The notes beneath the pieces were generated by a model. It saw nothing but the letters and a program-made list of their open reading frames with translations, had not been told where the DNA came from and ran no database searches. 64,000 nucleotides of DNA from Theocolax elegans (lineage: Eukaryota; Arthropoda; Insecta; Hymenoptera; Cerocephalidae): positions 74,117,986 to 74,181,985 of the forward strand of contig CM047426.1 of NCBI GenBank assembly GCA_026168455.1, given 5' to 3'. The translations under genes were made by a program, and so were the position numbers. Below are positions 37,009 to 49,778 of this stretch, piece by piece. Every line of letters begins with the position of its first letter. Position 1 is the first letter of the stretch.

Positions 37009-37544
37009 CACTGAGAAAAACGAATATTTGAGTCAATTGACGTTTCTTAACAGTTAAGATCTGATGACTTAAATAGGAGCAAATGAATGTTTCTTTGCAG
37101 TTAAGTATTATTTCAGGCAGTTCTTAACAGTTAAACTTTCATTTATTTCTATTTTGTGTTCAAAATTACAAAAGTCAAGTATTAACTGTTAATGCCTGAG
37201 ATGTAATTATTAATACACATTATTTCGTTACTTAATAATATTTATTTAATCTGATATAATTTTATTTATGTACAATTTTCTTTTGTACAATAATATTTAT
37301 GTACATATAATATGCACATTGAGTTAATATTAAATATTACCGAAACGTTTTATATACAATATTGCATTCATTAACTGTTAAGAATTATTTCTTTACAAAA
37401 ACGCAGTTCTAAAATTATCTAAAATCTTAATAGTTAAGAACTTCGTGTTAATATCAAAGAAATATATGTTTTGTTACAAATCAATGTAAATTTTTAGTAA
37501 CAAATTCACAATTTCTTTCTCACAAATATTCCTTTCTCTCAGTG
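37009..37544. mobile_element. 536-bp MITE (unit 2 copy)
   Basis: Near-identical to 28401-28936, with the same TA flanks and length. Confidence 0.8.
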
Positions 37545-38977
37545 TACATATTTTCGAAGATACTATTTAATAAACCGATAAAATGTATCTAATTTTATTA
37601 TTCAAGAGTTTAAAAACTCTATTATTTAAAAATAAACACTTTATTATATAAAAAGCGCTAACAAGCGCGAACATACTAAATATTTATGACAATGAAAATA
37701 GCGAAATTCAATTTACTTTTATAAATAGTTAACAACAATTATTCATCACGAGTCATATTTTTTATCAGTGTAATTCAGTAAATCAAAACCTATAGTCTTT
37801 TGAAGATTTATATCCAACCCCTTATAGAATACTTAATGCTGAATGCAGACTATTTTTCTGGCGTGCCTTCCAGAATAATTAAGAGTACCGCTTATTATAT
37901 GCAATATCAAATTTTATAGTTGTACTTATATTCCTTCGTCTAAGCAGTTCATTTATTTGATTTTTACATTAGAAAGCCACAGCATATTATACAGTAATTT
38001 CATAGTGAATGAAAGTTTGCTTGTTTTGCAATTAGTAACACTTAAAATAATGATTTATTTTTTATTAAACCAGGAATTTAAATTATCGAAAAATAAATGG
38101 TGTGTACTGGTGTAGCATTTCCTTTCAAAATAATATGTGAATTTTTTAAAAATTTCTATTGATGAATCTGGTTGGACTGAAAATGGTTATTTACGTATAA
38201 TTAATTATTAATTAATTATTTTGTAAACAATCTGTCGCGTTTTTCTATTTGGTTTGAATAAAATCATCCGTGACTTTTTGCAGATTTTTCGTACAATTAG
38301 GTTTTAAAGTTTTTGGTGTATTCTAGGTAAGTCTGCAATTTGGGTGTCACATTCCATCAAGGCAAAAACAATAAGTAATTTAAATTAATAATCGCGTATC
38401 TGATTGAGAACTCTACAGGAATATCAGAATTTATCACAACTAATAACAATTACTATAATACTAGGAAGTATGAGGTAAAATAGTTCCTTATAAATTTAAT
38501 TATAATAGCTTCCTTATTAATTTATTAAACCTCAAATACAAATAATATTATACGCTAAAAAGAATACTTAGAATATAACTGTTGTACGAGAAAATCGTTA
38601 GAAAATCTTATTATATTTTTTATCGGTAATACTAACTTCTCCGCGCCTGTTTGAAATACATCGAGTCATTATATTTTATTTAATATTATTCGTTTTCTTA
38701 TTTCGTAAACACATCTCTGAATATACTACCATTGCATTATTTTATTGATGACTAGTTGATACGAATATTTTATTATAACTAAAGTAACAATAACTAATGT
38801 AGACAAGGACTGGTAAATAACTTGAATGCTGTTATCAGACTAGAAACATATTTATACATTACTTCCACATATTATTACAAAAAGAATCTTTCAAACCATA
38901 GCAAAAATAAATAATATAGATCAACAATCAACACACACTTGTATATAAATATTTGTTAAGATAAATTAAGTGTTAGT
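37545..38977. other. AT-rich intergenic before lipase type II copy 4
   Basis: Second copy of 28937-30369. No gene seen. Confidence 0.4.
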
Positions 38978-41900
38978 CTAAAATCGTCTTATAAATCCAA
39001 TTATAACTTTATTCAAATCTCTTATATCTTTTCCCCATGGAAAGTCTAGCTCATGGGCATAAGTTTCAAGCAATCCATATGGGCTTGATCTCACTCTATA
39101 TACCGCAACATTGGAAAATTTCTCTATTAATGCAGTGACGTTCTAAAATCATGTATTGCAATATCAATATTATTAAAAAATGAGCTATCTATAAATTTTA
39201 ATTTAAATATTTAAAAATAAACTATACCTTATCATACACAAAATGCTCTACGCCTCCAACAAAAATCGCATTAGGAGTAGTAACTTTAGATAAGTCATAT
39301 TCATCTTGACAATCACATTGATATACATCATACTCTTTAAATTTTCCTAAAAATTCGAAATTAGAGAAATATTTTTTGTAATATGAACATGTATACCTAT
39401 CGACATATAAAATTGACGTATATTTGGAAAATAAATATGTTAGTAATTAATTTAAATATTTTTATTTAATACTAATTTAGAAAGCAATCAATACTGTTAA
39501 ACTCAAATAACATTAATGGGGTGACATATTCAACTTTAATTTTCTCTACCTTATCAACCGAGCTAGTCAGTGAATCCAATTATAATTAATCAAATATTTT
39601 TCACCCTATGTATCTAAAAAGTCTACTTTATTAAACACTACGAAGGGAGTCAAATTCATTTTATTCCTTCGATAATTTTATTTTCTGTAAACTCATTTTA
39701 TTCATTGTAGATTACTTTTTTCCTTTGACCACTTATTTTAGCCTTTTTCTTTATTAAATTAAATCTATATTAAATTAGATGTACCAAAAAATCTTACAAT
39801 ATTGAAAAAAATTTAGAAATAAATTATCGAATAAAATAGCTTTTCAAATGATCAGGATGAAAAATGTTATAAGCACTTCGAGAGTAAAGACGATTATTAT
39901 TCCCTTGGATGAATTACTGTCAAAAGCTCGGGCAGCAACTTTCATCCCGGGAGCAAATGCTTATTTTACTCCCTAAGTGCATAAATAACTATTAGTATTT
40001 GAAAAAATAGAAGAAGATGCGCCTTTGCTTACAAACAATTAATCCCTTTACAAAATTTGAAAAATATAAAGCAAGTGTAACATAATCAACATTTTTTGGT
40101 GAGGGCATTGAGAAAAAGAAAATCTTACGACAAGCAAATATAAGCCTCATATGAGAAAAATTTCTTGTATACGAAAAATATATGGTGAATCAATAGTTAA
40201 GTCATATTCATTTTTTGAAAGACTTTCTTTTTCTCAGTGAGAATTTTCGAAAACCCGATTATATTGTAGTCTGAAATTTTGCACAGAGGTCAATCGATAA
40301 AAAACAAATGCACCTATTCTCTTACTTTTTCAAAATCATATTTTATAAATTATAATTCAGTTCGGTATTTTATTCTTTTGTTGATAGACAGAAGAGATTA
40401 GAGTAGACTTTGGTACCTCTGTTAATAAAAAGTATAACAAGTTTTTCGAATATCGATTTTGTAGCTGTGATTAATTATTCACGTACAGAAAGAAAATAAT
40501 AGTTGTGACAGCTTTAACTATGATTGTCACAACAAAATTATTTATGTAAATATAACGATTTTGATAAAGATAATTTAGGTATGGCAATCGAACAATCATC
40601 AATGCAATTCTATTTTTTTTTAATTTGAATAGATTCAATGAGTTTGGAAATGTAAAGCACTGTGATGCTTCGGTACGTTTTTTGAACGCACCTTTTCTTT
40701 CCGTATAAACGTTTACAACATTCCGAATCATTGTTCATCTAAAAAAGTTTATTTTCGCCATGTACCATATAATATGCTACTTCTTTTACACACATAAAAA
40801 TGTATCTTTACCTGATTCTATTATCTGCAGTAAATGTAAGAGAGTTTTCGCCGACGTTCCAGCAGGTACATACCTCATAGCACTTAACATATCCACCTGT
40901 TTATTTTTTAATTGAAGTAATTGATTAATCACAATTTTATTTTTCGCATATAATAAAGTTAAATAATCAAACTTACGAATTCAAGCTGATAATACAAACT
41001 ACCAAAGAAACTGCTGAGAATATCTCTACATACATTGTAATTTAACCCACAATTACTAAATCCAATGTATTCAATAAGTGAGGATTGCGGGTACATTTCA
41101 ACGCTTCCGCTTTCAGGTTGGAACGCCTAAAGTGCATACACGTTGGATGACTTTAAAGAAATATTACAACCCAAGTAGAAAATGCCACAATTATTTGACC
41201 AAACTTAATGATCAAGAGCCTTATATTTCGCCAAACTCGACTCAACATATGGCAGATTTTCTACTAAGGAACATAAAGAAATGATCAGTTCTTACCTTTA
41301 TTTTGTTTATCACTTCCGTCACGTTCAAATCATCTTTAGTCGGTGAATTCCAGAAAGCAAAAGGTGAGATACTGATGAGCACCCTCAGTTTTTCGTTGTA
41401 CTCCGGATATTCGGACAGCAAGACGTAACTTTCTGTCGCTCCTATGGAGTACCCTATGTAGACCAAGTAATGCATATTCGTTTCGTTCAATACGTAGTCG
41501 ATGAAAGCTCGCACATCGTATACACCAATTTCGTGAAAACTGAAATCCCAAAACTCGGTGCTATTAATCTCATGGTCTCTGTGCGATCTCGAGTATGAGT
41601 TACCCCTTGCGTTTCCCAGCCACACGTCGTAACCCCAATCAGCCAACATGAATGCTGAACAAAATTTAAAAAATGCGGTTATGTTGTTCATTGATCAATG
41701 TATTAAAGATCGATTGAAAGATTTTACCGAGGTCGTATTTAGGTCCTCTGGTAACGTAAGCATCGGACGATAAGAATAATCCATGTTGAATGTAGACGAT
41801 CTCTTTGCCCTCCTTTTTCGGATGATTTGGACTGCCGCTTATTCTGTGGAGTGTCAAATTGTAACCATCCTCGGTTTCGACGTAATGCTCTTCCGCTGTG

Positions 41901-42666
41901 TAGTTGTACTTGTAGGCTTGAGTGCCTTCGTCAAAACAATTTGACGAACAGTTCTGTTTTTCAACTAGCCCAATCTAATGCATTGTATTTATTAGACAAT
42001 CGAAACATGATATACAATTATTCAGTACAATAGACTTTAGTAATGTATAGCAATTTACTACAATAGAATAAATTGACATGCGTTGGCTATCGTGTTATAA
42101 TCGAATTTATATAGTGCAGCACTCAAAACAATTAAGACCATTGAATAGAGTACATTACAATAGTAAAGTGATGGACTAGTACACTTACAACAACAATTAT
42201 TTTTATAGTTACAAGTATCTATCAATAGTTTTTGTCACCGTTCATTCAGAAGTATTAATTTATATAAAACAAAAAGTAATCTTATTATTTTTTATACATT
42301 GGAATCTTGTTACTTACAAAATCTAAATTTAACAAATGACTTTGTTCTTCATATTCGTCTAAATAATCTGGATCAGGTGTGACATCGAAATTCTAAGGAA
42401 CAAAATTTAATCATTTAGATGAATTATAGTTGAAAATATGCATATAATAAAATTTTACGTACTGCTAGCCGATAATTTTCCTTGTAAAAATTCATTTTTC
42501 GAACACGTTCGATATCGTACTCAATATGATGTTCATTTTCTAAATTTTTGAGAAAATTAAAATTTATGTTTTTCACTATAGGGAAAGCTATCGTATCAAC
42601 ATTGTATTCCGACAATACACTTGATGTAAAAAGTGACGCAAATATTATGAGATTAACTGTACCCAT
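38978..42666 (-). CDS. Acid lipase family protein, type II, intact (copy 4)
   Basis: Eight exons, 467 aa: 42463-42666, 42318-42392, 41728-41974, 41296-41654, 40977-41126, 40812-40896, 39228-39346, 38978-39142. All introns are GT-AG and phases agree. Signal peptide about 1-19, N-terminal extension, then the acid-lipase hallmarks: EEHYVETEDGYNLTLHRI, QHGLF, LADWGYDVWLGNARGN, nucleophile elbow GYSIG (Ser245), VPAGTS, VGGVEH with Glu407 at the expected Asp position, and YAHELDFPWG with His443. Exons 3-5 are practically the same as in type I. Exons 1, 2, 7 and 8 differ at many positions, so this is a distinct paralogue. Intron 6 is long (39347-40811) and carries a MITE-like insertion. Expected to be secreted or lysosomal; the natural substrate is unknown. 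Confidence 0.9.
40486..40703. mobile_element. Possible MITE in type II intron 6 (copy 4)
   Basis: Counterpart of 31741-31956 with the same TA flanks; it differs by homopolymer length only. Confidence 0.4.
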
Positions 42667-43809
42667 TTTTAAGTTTCACGAGTAACTGACGTCAAATACA
42701 AGTGACTAAAACTATTTCAAGAAACTATTATTTACTTCGAATGTAATATAACGTATACGTGTTAAAATGTAATAAATAATTTGAAACAGCTGTGTTAAAC
42801 TAAGGACGCTCGAGTCTTTTGTTATATTGTGATCGTGACGCCATTGGAAAGATTGTATTGAATATAATAGAAAATAGTTTGATGATAGGTAATATTAGAT
42901 ATATATATTCGATAGTGTACAATTAACTTATTATAATTATGACAAATAATAAATTTGAGACGTCAGGAAACATTTAACAAAATTGAGTAAATAAAGATAC
43001 AACACTTCGAGATTCTATACAATCTTATACAAATAATCTTTCATTTTGAAGAGATTATTTTTGTAATAAAAACTACTTTTGAAAAATGCATAAATTATTG
43101 GCAAAGCTATAGATATTGTTTTTCATTAATTGTATCATATAATTTTAAATTCTACTTATCATTTCTAAGATTATAACAAATAATCTACTTCTTATATATT
43201 TTTTATCTTGAATCTTTTTTAATATTATAAAAAATTATATAAAAGATGCTAAATTATGTTAAAAGATAATAAATAATTTTGAACACTAATAATACGAAAA
43301 TCTGATTATAGACTTGTTACAATACATTTTTAAATTACTGAAAAATTCAATTATTTTGAATTTAGCTATTACAAAAAATAAAATTAAAAATATATTTCAT
43401 TTAAATCTAACCGGTTATAAACGTGCGAAGTGTTTTTTTGTTTTAAGCAGTTACCCTAAATTTTAGCAACTTTTAAAAAATATTCTTTGGTATCGATTTG
43501 TTCCATTAATAAGGATGTTAATTAGCTGAAGTAGATGTATTCAAAATTAAATGAAAATATAATACTTAAGAAACTCTTCAATTGAAATTAATAAAGGTAA
43601 TATCTAAAGAATTGATGACAATGTATTTGAAAAACAAATTTATTACATAAATAAATGGCGATATCTTTTTTTACATATATACACTATAACAAATTTTAAT
43701 AAATTTTCATATGCTAGATAAAAAATATGCATAAACTTTCTAATACATAAATAAGATGAAATTTAGAGATACGAATTATGTATGATAGTAGTAAAGTTTT
43801 TAAATCTAG
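42667..43809. other. Intergenic between lipase copy 4 and A3
   Basis: Strongly AT-rich. The first 20 bases repeat the conserved lipase leader. Beyond about 42780 the DNA is unique, which marks the right limit of the 8.6 kb duplication. Confidence 0.5.
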
Positions 43810-45482
43810 TTACACAGTGCCAAATAATAATTCTCTATACTCTTCGCAACTCAATCCTTCAATCAGATTCTTTAATAATTTTTCAACTTGTCCAGCTAGA
43901 AAATTGACGAACATAGATTTTCCGTGTATCATACCCAAGAGACGGTCAATGGATATACTAATGAGTCCAAAACTTTTCAATTGAGAAAAATCTGGGGCAT
44001 CCGCTGGAGCTTTTAATGAAATATCATCCACTGATATTTTGCATGGTTTTGTATTGTAATCCAAAGCCACTTTCATGCGAAGTTTCGTTTCAGTCATATT
44101 AACTGGCAGCGTACCTTTGATTTTAGTAAAAACACTGGAGAACTAAATAGGCGTACAAACGTTTAAATAACTATTTCTCCTTTAAATTAACGTAACATCA
44201 AAAAATAATAAAAACTTACCTGAACATCGTTCAGTTGAATATTACCTCCAGTTAAGTGAACTGTCGTACCAACAATATACCGATGACCTTCGTATAAGAA
44301 AGAGAAATCTTCAACTCTCTCGATATATCTCAAAATACTAAAAACAATGTAAGCAAATTTTAATGTTATACGTATACTATTTATATAGTTAGTCGAATGT
44401 ACAGCGACTTACTCAACTGGTCCTCCCGAAGATTTAAAAGTCGCTGCATATAAATCAGCGTCAATATTTGGAATTTGTATGATTGATTTATTTGCTTTAA
44501 TTAGACCATTAATTAATTTATTTAGTAGAAAATCCGTTGCCTGATTAACTGTCTCCTAAAGAAATGGGGAATTGTAATTACTATTGAAGGTTTATTATAT
44601 TCATTTCGTTGTTCTTACTTGCGACGTTGTATGCCACAGTTCATTACGCGTTCTTGACTTGACAACCATATCGTCTCCTAGTCTATGGCTTTCCGAATCA
44701 AACGAGCAGAGAGCTTCCCTAACGCATTTTTCGGTATGAAGAAGTATTTGATTTTCAACTAAATACGACATTCCCATTCTGAAAAACGAATAAAATGGAT
44801 TTATTTACATATTTAATTACATTGCACACTGTTAAACGTATCATTCAATTCGTGGCTAAATTATGTATTAGTTTAAATAATATCATAACATATCGTGACA
44901 TTACCGTTTATCATAATCAATTACAAAATCCAAATTACAATTAGTATGTATTACTTCCGTTGAATTGCTATTATCATAATCCTAGAAAACAAAAATAAAC
45001 ATCGCAAAAATAAGTTGTTATTTTATATCTTCTGATCGGTAATAATTGTAACTCTTACGATTATTCGCTGAACTCGAATTTTTTTTAACGTATCGAACTT
45101 CACTACGATATCGGTCGTCGGTTCATCTTCAAACTTGACGTGTCCTATAATTAAAAAGCAAAAGTTATACGTAATTCTCATTGTAAGGATAACTAAGTAT
45201 TTTCTCATACCAATAAAAGTAATGTCAGAAACTAAAGCGATATCGTTTATTTTTTGAAAGTCCAAATCAGCATTGACGTAGCCGTCTAAATATGCATGTT
45301 TTAAATTCTCATCCGCGAATACTCTTTGTTTATTCGTCCAGCATTTATCTGAAATGTATTATAAAATATTAACATTACTGTCACGTTAGAAATTAATGCA
45401 CAAATTGTTTACCTATTTTTAGTGACAAGGAGCACGCAACTAAACCCAGAAAGAAAATTGATGATATGTAATTAATTGTCAT
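43810..45482 (-). CDS. Secreted six-Cys TULIP/Group-7-allergen-like protein, copy A3
   Basis: Eight exons, 374 aa: 45413-45482, 45211-45348, 45059-45144, 44905-44981, 44619-44778, 44413-44555, 44220-44337, 43810-44142. Phases match A1 and A2, with several exon lengths identical (86, 77, 143, 118). Signal peptide about 1-20, first mature cysteine C26, CX5C pair CVREALC. The C-terminal module has YEGHRYIVGTT as in the A-type paralogues and ends with the LSCEE cysteine followed by a short tail. The last exon is about 50 bp longer than in A1/A2, inserting a Pro/Asp-rich stretch (APADAPDF). Upstream DNA shows no obvious copy of the A1/A2 promoter block. Family and lipid-binding role are inferred as for A1. 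Confidence 0.85.
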
Positions 45483-47589
45483 CTAGAATAATAATAATAA
45501 TTAAAATAATCATATAAGTATTACATAAATTCAATGAACTGAAGTACATTTTAATATCTCAAATATATTTTTATGTCAGCTCTATTCTACTAAATTATTA
45601 TCAGACAGGAATTGAATACTTTGTTCATGATTCAATATAATAATGTGCATAAATTGTTATTACGAAAGCCGTCAATACTTACTTTGCAAAGAATGGTTCA
45701 ATGTTAAAAGCTTTGGAAAACTGAAAATACATCAAGCATTCACAACTGTAATATACTACGTTAATCTTTAATCATGATTGGAGCTGAATGCTAACTGCTA
45801 CCTTCCATTCAAATCAAACGTATATCCGTATTATATTTTAAAAGTGAGTCTTCTAACTGAAAGCTCTTTCGTGTTTGCTTATTCAGGTGTAAATTCCTCA
45901 TTTATGATATTTATAAAACAGTTGTTTAAGAAAAAAGTTTATTTTCTATTAAAAATTGCCGAAAGGTTTTTGTATACACTTATTAATTATCTGTTTCATT
46001 AATTTAAAAAATACACGTACTTTGTTCCAGTTTTTTACATTAATAATTTAATTAGGATGTTTGGTTTGACAGCTTATGTTTTTTTATTAATAACTACTGA
46101 TGAGAAATTGTTTATTGAATTTTTATAAATAATAATTTTTAGTTCGAATGGTGTAGATCGAGCCCTATAATTTGAGTCTGATAACCCGTAATCAAATGCA
46201 TTAGTATAGTAGGAATCAAGTTTTATATAATATAAGTAACGAACGAAATCATATATCCATTGATGATCATCTGTTGAATCGTTTTTTCTGACATGTCATA
46301 TAACTATTCGAATGCCATTACTTCTTAAATTTTTTTTATCTTTTAAACATATAGATTAAGTTTGAACCTATAGCTTTAACCTATAAATGTGTTTATTTTA
46401 AATAATCAAGGTATAAAGGTAATTAAATTATGTTCAAATTCATAAATGTTTAATTTCATAAGTACTGCAAGTATAATAAATATTAGCTATTAAATACAGG
46501 ATTACTTTAAAAAACATATTGAGTCTATAGATTTTTTTAAGTTTTCTGCTCTTATGATTGCTCTAATATTTATTCATTTTATTAGATTCTTACAGAAATG
46601 AGACCTACTAGAAATTCATTATTAAATTGTTTAAATAGTATAATTATTAAAAAATTTATCATTTTTTCTTTTATAAAATTATTAAAGAATCAACAACTAC
46701 ACAATACCATAGGTGTAGGCTTTATCTCAAAAATATATTTTTTTTTCATTTTGTCATAAATATCTTACATTTCAAATCTAAAGTACAAAATAAAAACCTG
46801 TACTTCAAAAAAGTTTCTTCAACTTATAAAGAACGAACTAAGAAAATAAATATTTTATAAATTCATAGGAACGTTATAATTATATTCTAATCAAGCATAC
46901 GAAATCGTGACTTCTTTCATATTTTTGAGCAAAAAAAATACCAAATATGGTGTACCTACTATTCTAATTATGCAGCATTTTACTGAGTAAATCAATTGTA
47001 AAAATAGTTTTAACAATAAAATCGTGTTTAATATTTTACTAAAATGAGCTTTTATTATACAGTGATATTTATTAATAGATAATTAAGATATAAGTTTTAC
47101 GTCATCGTATGTTTAATTTTCGTAAAGCTTTTAATAGTTCCTGCGCACGTTTCAATTGACGTAAAATGACTCTGCTTAATTTATTGTGATATATGTACAC
47201 CATGTAAATATTTATTCACTCATTCAATATTATTTCTATTGAAGTAAAAATATTAACAGATTGTTAATTGGATTAATTCTTGTTCAATTAGATTGATATA
47301 ATTGTATATAAACTTGTTAATAGATATCGTTCGGTTTTATTTAAATACAAGTATATAGATTTACAAATTATACAGAAAAATTAATTCACATAATAAAAAA
47401 TAATATGATTTCGATCAACTTCGATCAGATAATCGGAAAATAAAATCTACAAATTTAATGTAACGTCTTTAAATAATTTATTTTATTAGAACAAAATTTG
47501 ATAAATTACTAATTATTAGAATACGCAAAGATATTTTATTTACATTCGTAATGCAATCGTAAAACTATTTAACATCAAACACATTATCG
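45483..47589. other. Intergenic between A3 and B2
   Basis: AT-rich. No gene, RNA or repeat recognised. The short open frames at 45778-46002 look accidental. Confidence 0.4.
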
Positions 47590-49778
47590 TCAACCAAGGA
47601 CTTCAGGAAGTTTATCTATGTATTCTTGACAATCAAACCTAAATGACGAAACTTTATCGTTGACATAACTTATCAGCATACTTTGAATGTATTCCGATTC
47701 GTCAGGTGTTATCCGATATTCAACAGAAAAGAGATTCCAAAGTGGGACGTCCGCCGTAATACTTTTGAAGGCAACGATTTTAAAATCACTTAGCGATATA
47801 GAGCATTCCGATGGTAAAAGGTCGATAACAATAGTAGCTCTTAGTGACAATCCTTCAACTGTCACTGAAAAGTTTCCAAAGGTGTTGAATAATTTCCAAC
47901 CGACCTAGAAAAATTACAATACGGTTGGGCAAACAATATTTTATAGAATCAAATATAGAGTTTAAATCTGTTATGTATTATACTTACAGTTGCATTTTGT
48001 AAGAAAAGTTTTAATTTTGATATTCTAAATCCTAACTCAATAGAGTATGCATATCCAACGTGTTTTATGAAAACGTCTTTAGTTCGTTGAATAGTATCAA
48101 GTCCCCTACAAATCATTTAAAATATTTTATTGTAATAAATAACATATTTACAATTTCGTTTTTCATATTAAAGTACAATAAATATTTACGATCACAGTAG
48201 AAATTATTTCTTTATTATATTTAATTGTTCATAATTTCTTTCTTTATAATTCGTCTATTTGGAAGTTTTGAAACACATAGTATATAAAAATTATAATTTT
48301 CATTTATAATATATCGACAAGATTACTAATACTATAATATTTTTATAATAGGAGTTTTATAATTTATTACCTATGTATAAATTAATTTTTATTTAATATA
48401 ATTTAGTAGTAAAAGTCATGCTCAATTTTTTTCAACTTGTAAAAATTGTGAAGATATAAATCAATATAAGTGTAATAATATAGCATTTATCTTCAGAAAT
48501 TGTAAGAAAAGTAAATGCTTTGTAAGGCAAACTGAATCTATAGAATTTTTGAAAAGTTGGACGCGAAGAGTTAGATATATTATGTTCACTGTTTTTAGAG
48601 TTAAGTTTATTCCATTAAACTCTAAAAAAAAGTAGTTAAGTTTAAGATGTACCAAGATATTCAGTACCTTAATACGTATATTCGGGTATTTTCTTCAAAA
48701 GTTAACACAATATCTCCGATATAGATGTTTTCAAAATTATTTTAAGAGCCAACTTACATTAGGTAACCACCTTCTTCGTAGAAATAAACATCATCGGACG
48801 TTATATTCATTGGGAAGATTTCCTTGAATCCATTTACTCCAACGTATCGATTGAGTAGTATCGGAATATAGAAATCTACGAGTGCATTAAGCGCAGACTG
48901 GAAAAATGAATTATAAATATAGGTATAGGTAAACTAACAATTGCGAGTAAATACAATTATTAATACTTACTTGAGTGCTTTGATAATACAAATCTCCATC
49001 TTTGTCTATTGCGTGTAAATTGACTCCGCAAACATGCGACTGAATGCAAGATTCAGCTAATCTAAGGATCGCAGTCGTTTGCTCAGAGGTAATGTCAGTT
49101 CTGAAAAACAGTTGTCGATTAGATTTATTAATATTTCCTTATTTTCATTTTTATTCGAATCTACGAATATGCATTATACCTTTTATTTTTCGTTTCGAGA
49201 AACGACACAGAACAGTTCCTATCCTGAAATCAGTACGATATTCTTTAATAATACTAATTGCAAAAGTAATTTATATTATAAATAATACGTACCTCTTTAT
49301 CAAATCTGAATCCTTTTAAATTGTCGAGTTTCACGTCTAAATATTTACTCTCACCATCTTCCATAATGTAACCTAGAAATAGGTGGTCAATTATAAATTG
49401 TAACAATAGAACGAACAATAATTTTTATATTTAATCCATACAAAATACTCTACGAACCTTTAAATATAATGGATTTTATGAAATTTATAGTAACACCTAA
49501 AAATAAACTGGTTTTCTCGTGGTTCTTGGTGTGGGATGGTACAATATTAAAAGTCGCATCGTATATATGAAGATATTTGTGATTTTCTAGCTCCAACACC
49601 ACAGTTTTTCTTGGAGCGATACCACCTATATTAAAAATCCTCAATGTATAATCATACTTAATTATTGCGGTTCTAATTTAATTTTAATTTGTTTATACTT
49701 ACTGTGGTTGTACCTGCAATCATAAGCTGATGCTAGTAAAGGTAAGGCTATAAAACTTACTAGGTACAAAAAAATCAT
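47590..49778 (-). CDS. Secreted six-Cys TULIP/Group-7-allergen-like protein, copy B2
   Basis: Eight exons, 356 aa: 49703-49778, 49458-49625, 49293-49372, 49180-49223, 48971-49100, 48758-48897, 47988-48105, 47590-47904. The 76-, 44- and 130-bp exons match B1 exactly, and the 118-bp exon 7 matches the A types. Signal peptide about 1-18 with first mature Cys at C21, as in B1. RKTVVLELENHKYLHIYDA aligns with B1's second exon. The CX5C pair is CIQSHVC, followed by YYQSTQSALN as in B1. GLDTIQRTKD is the Group-7-like turn. Closest relative in the window is B1, although B1 has lost the last intron. Intron 7 to 6 (48106-48757) is AT-rich without a recognised insert. Probable extracellular lipid-binding protein; ligand unknown. 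Confidence 0.85.

Larger units (their letters stand above)
25610..42770. repeat. 8.6 kb tandem duplication of the lipase region
   Basis: Unit 1 is 25610-34220 and unit 2 is 34221-about 42770. The offset is 8611 at the start, about 8608 around the LTR-like element, then about 8742-8750 after a 134-bp deletion in unit 1. Each unit holds exons 1-4 of a type I lipase, 3.5 kb of intergenic DNA with an LTR-like element and a MITE, and a type II lipase. Unit 1's right edge (about 34017-34220) matches the type I upstream DNA (about 27000-27204) and then jumps back to exon 4. The copies differ mainly by 1-bp homopolymer or dinucleotide indels. Confidence 0.9.

Noticed and set aside
12455..49778. Juvenile-hormone-binding/takeout family for the six-Cys proteins
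   Set aside because: The typical takeout motifs were not seen, and the proteins are much longer. The Group-7-like pattern fits the C-terminal half better. A distant fold relationship remains possible.
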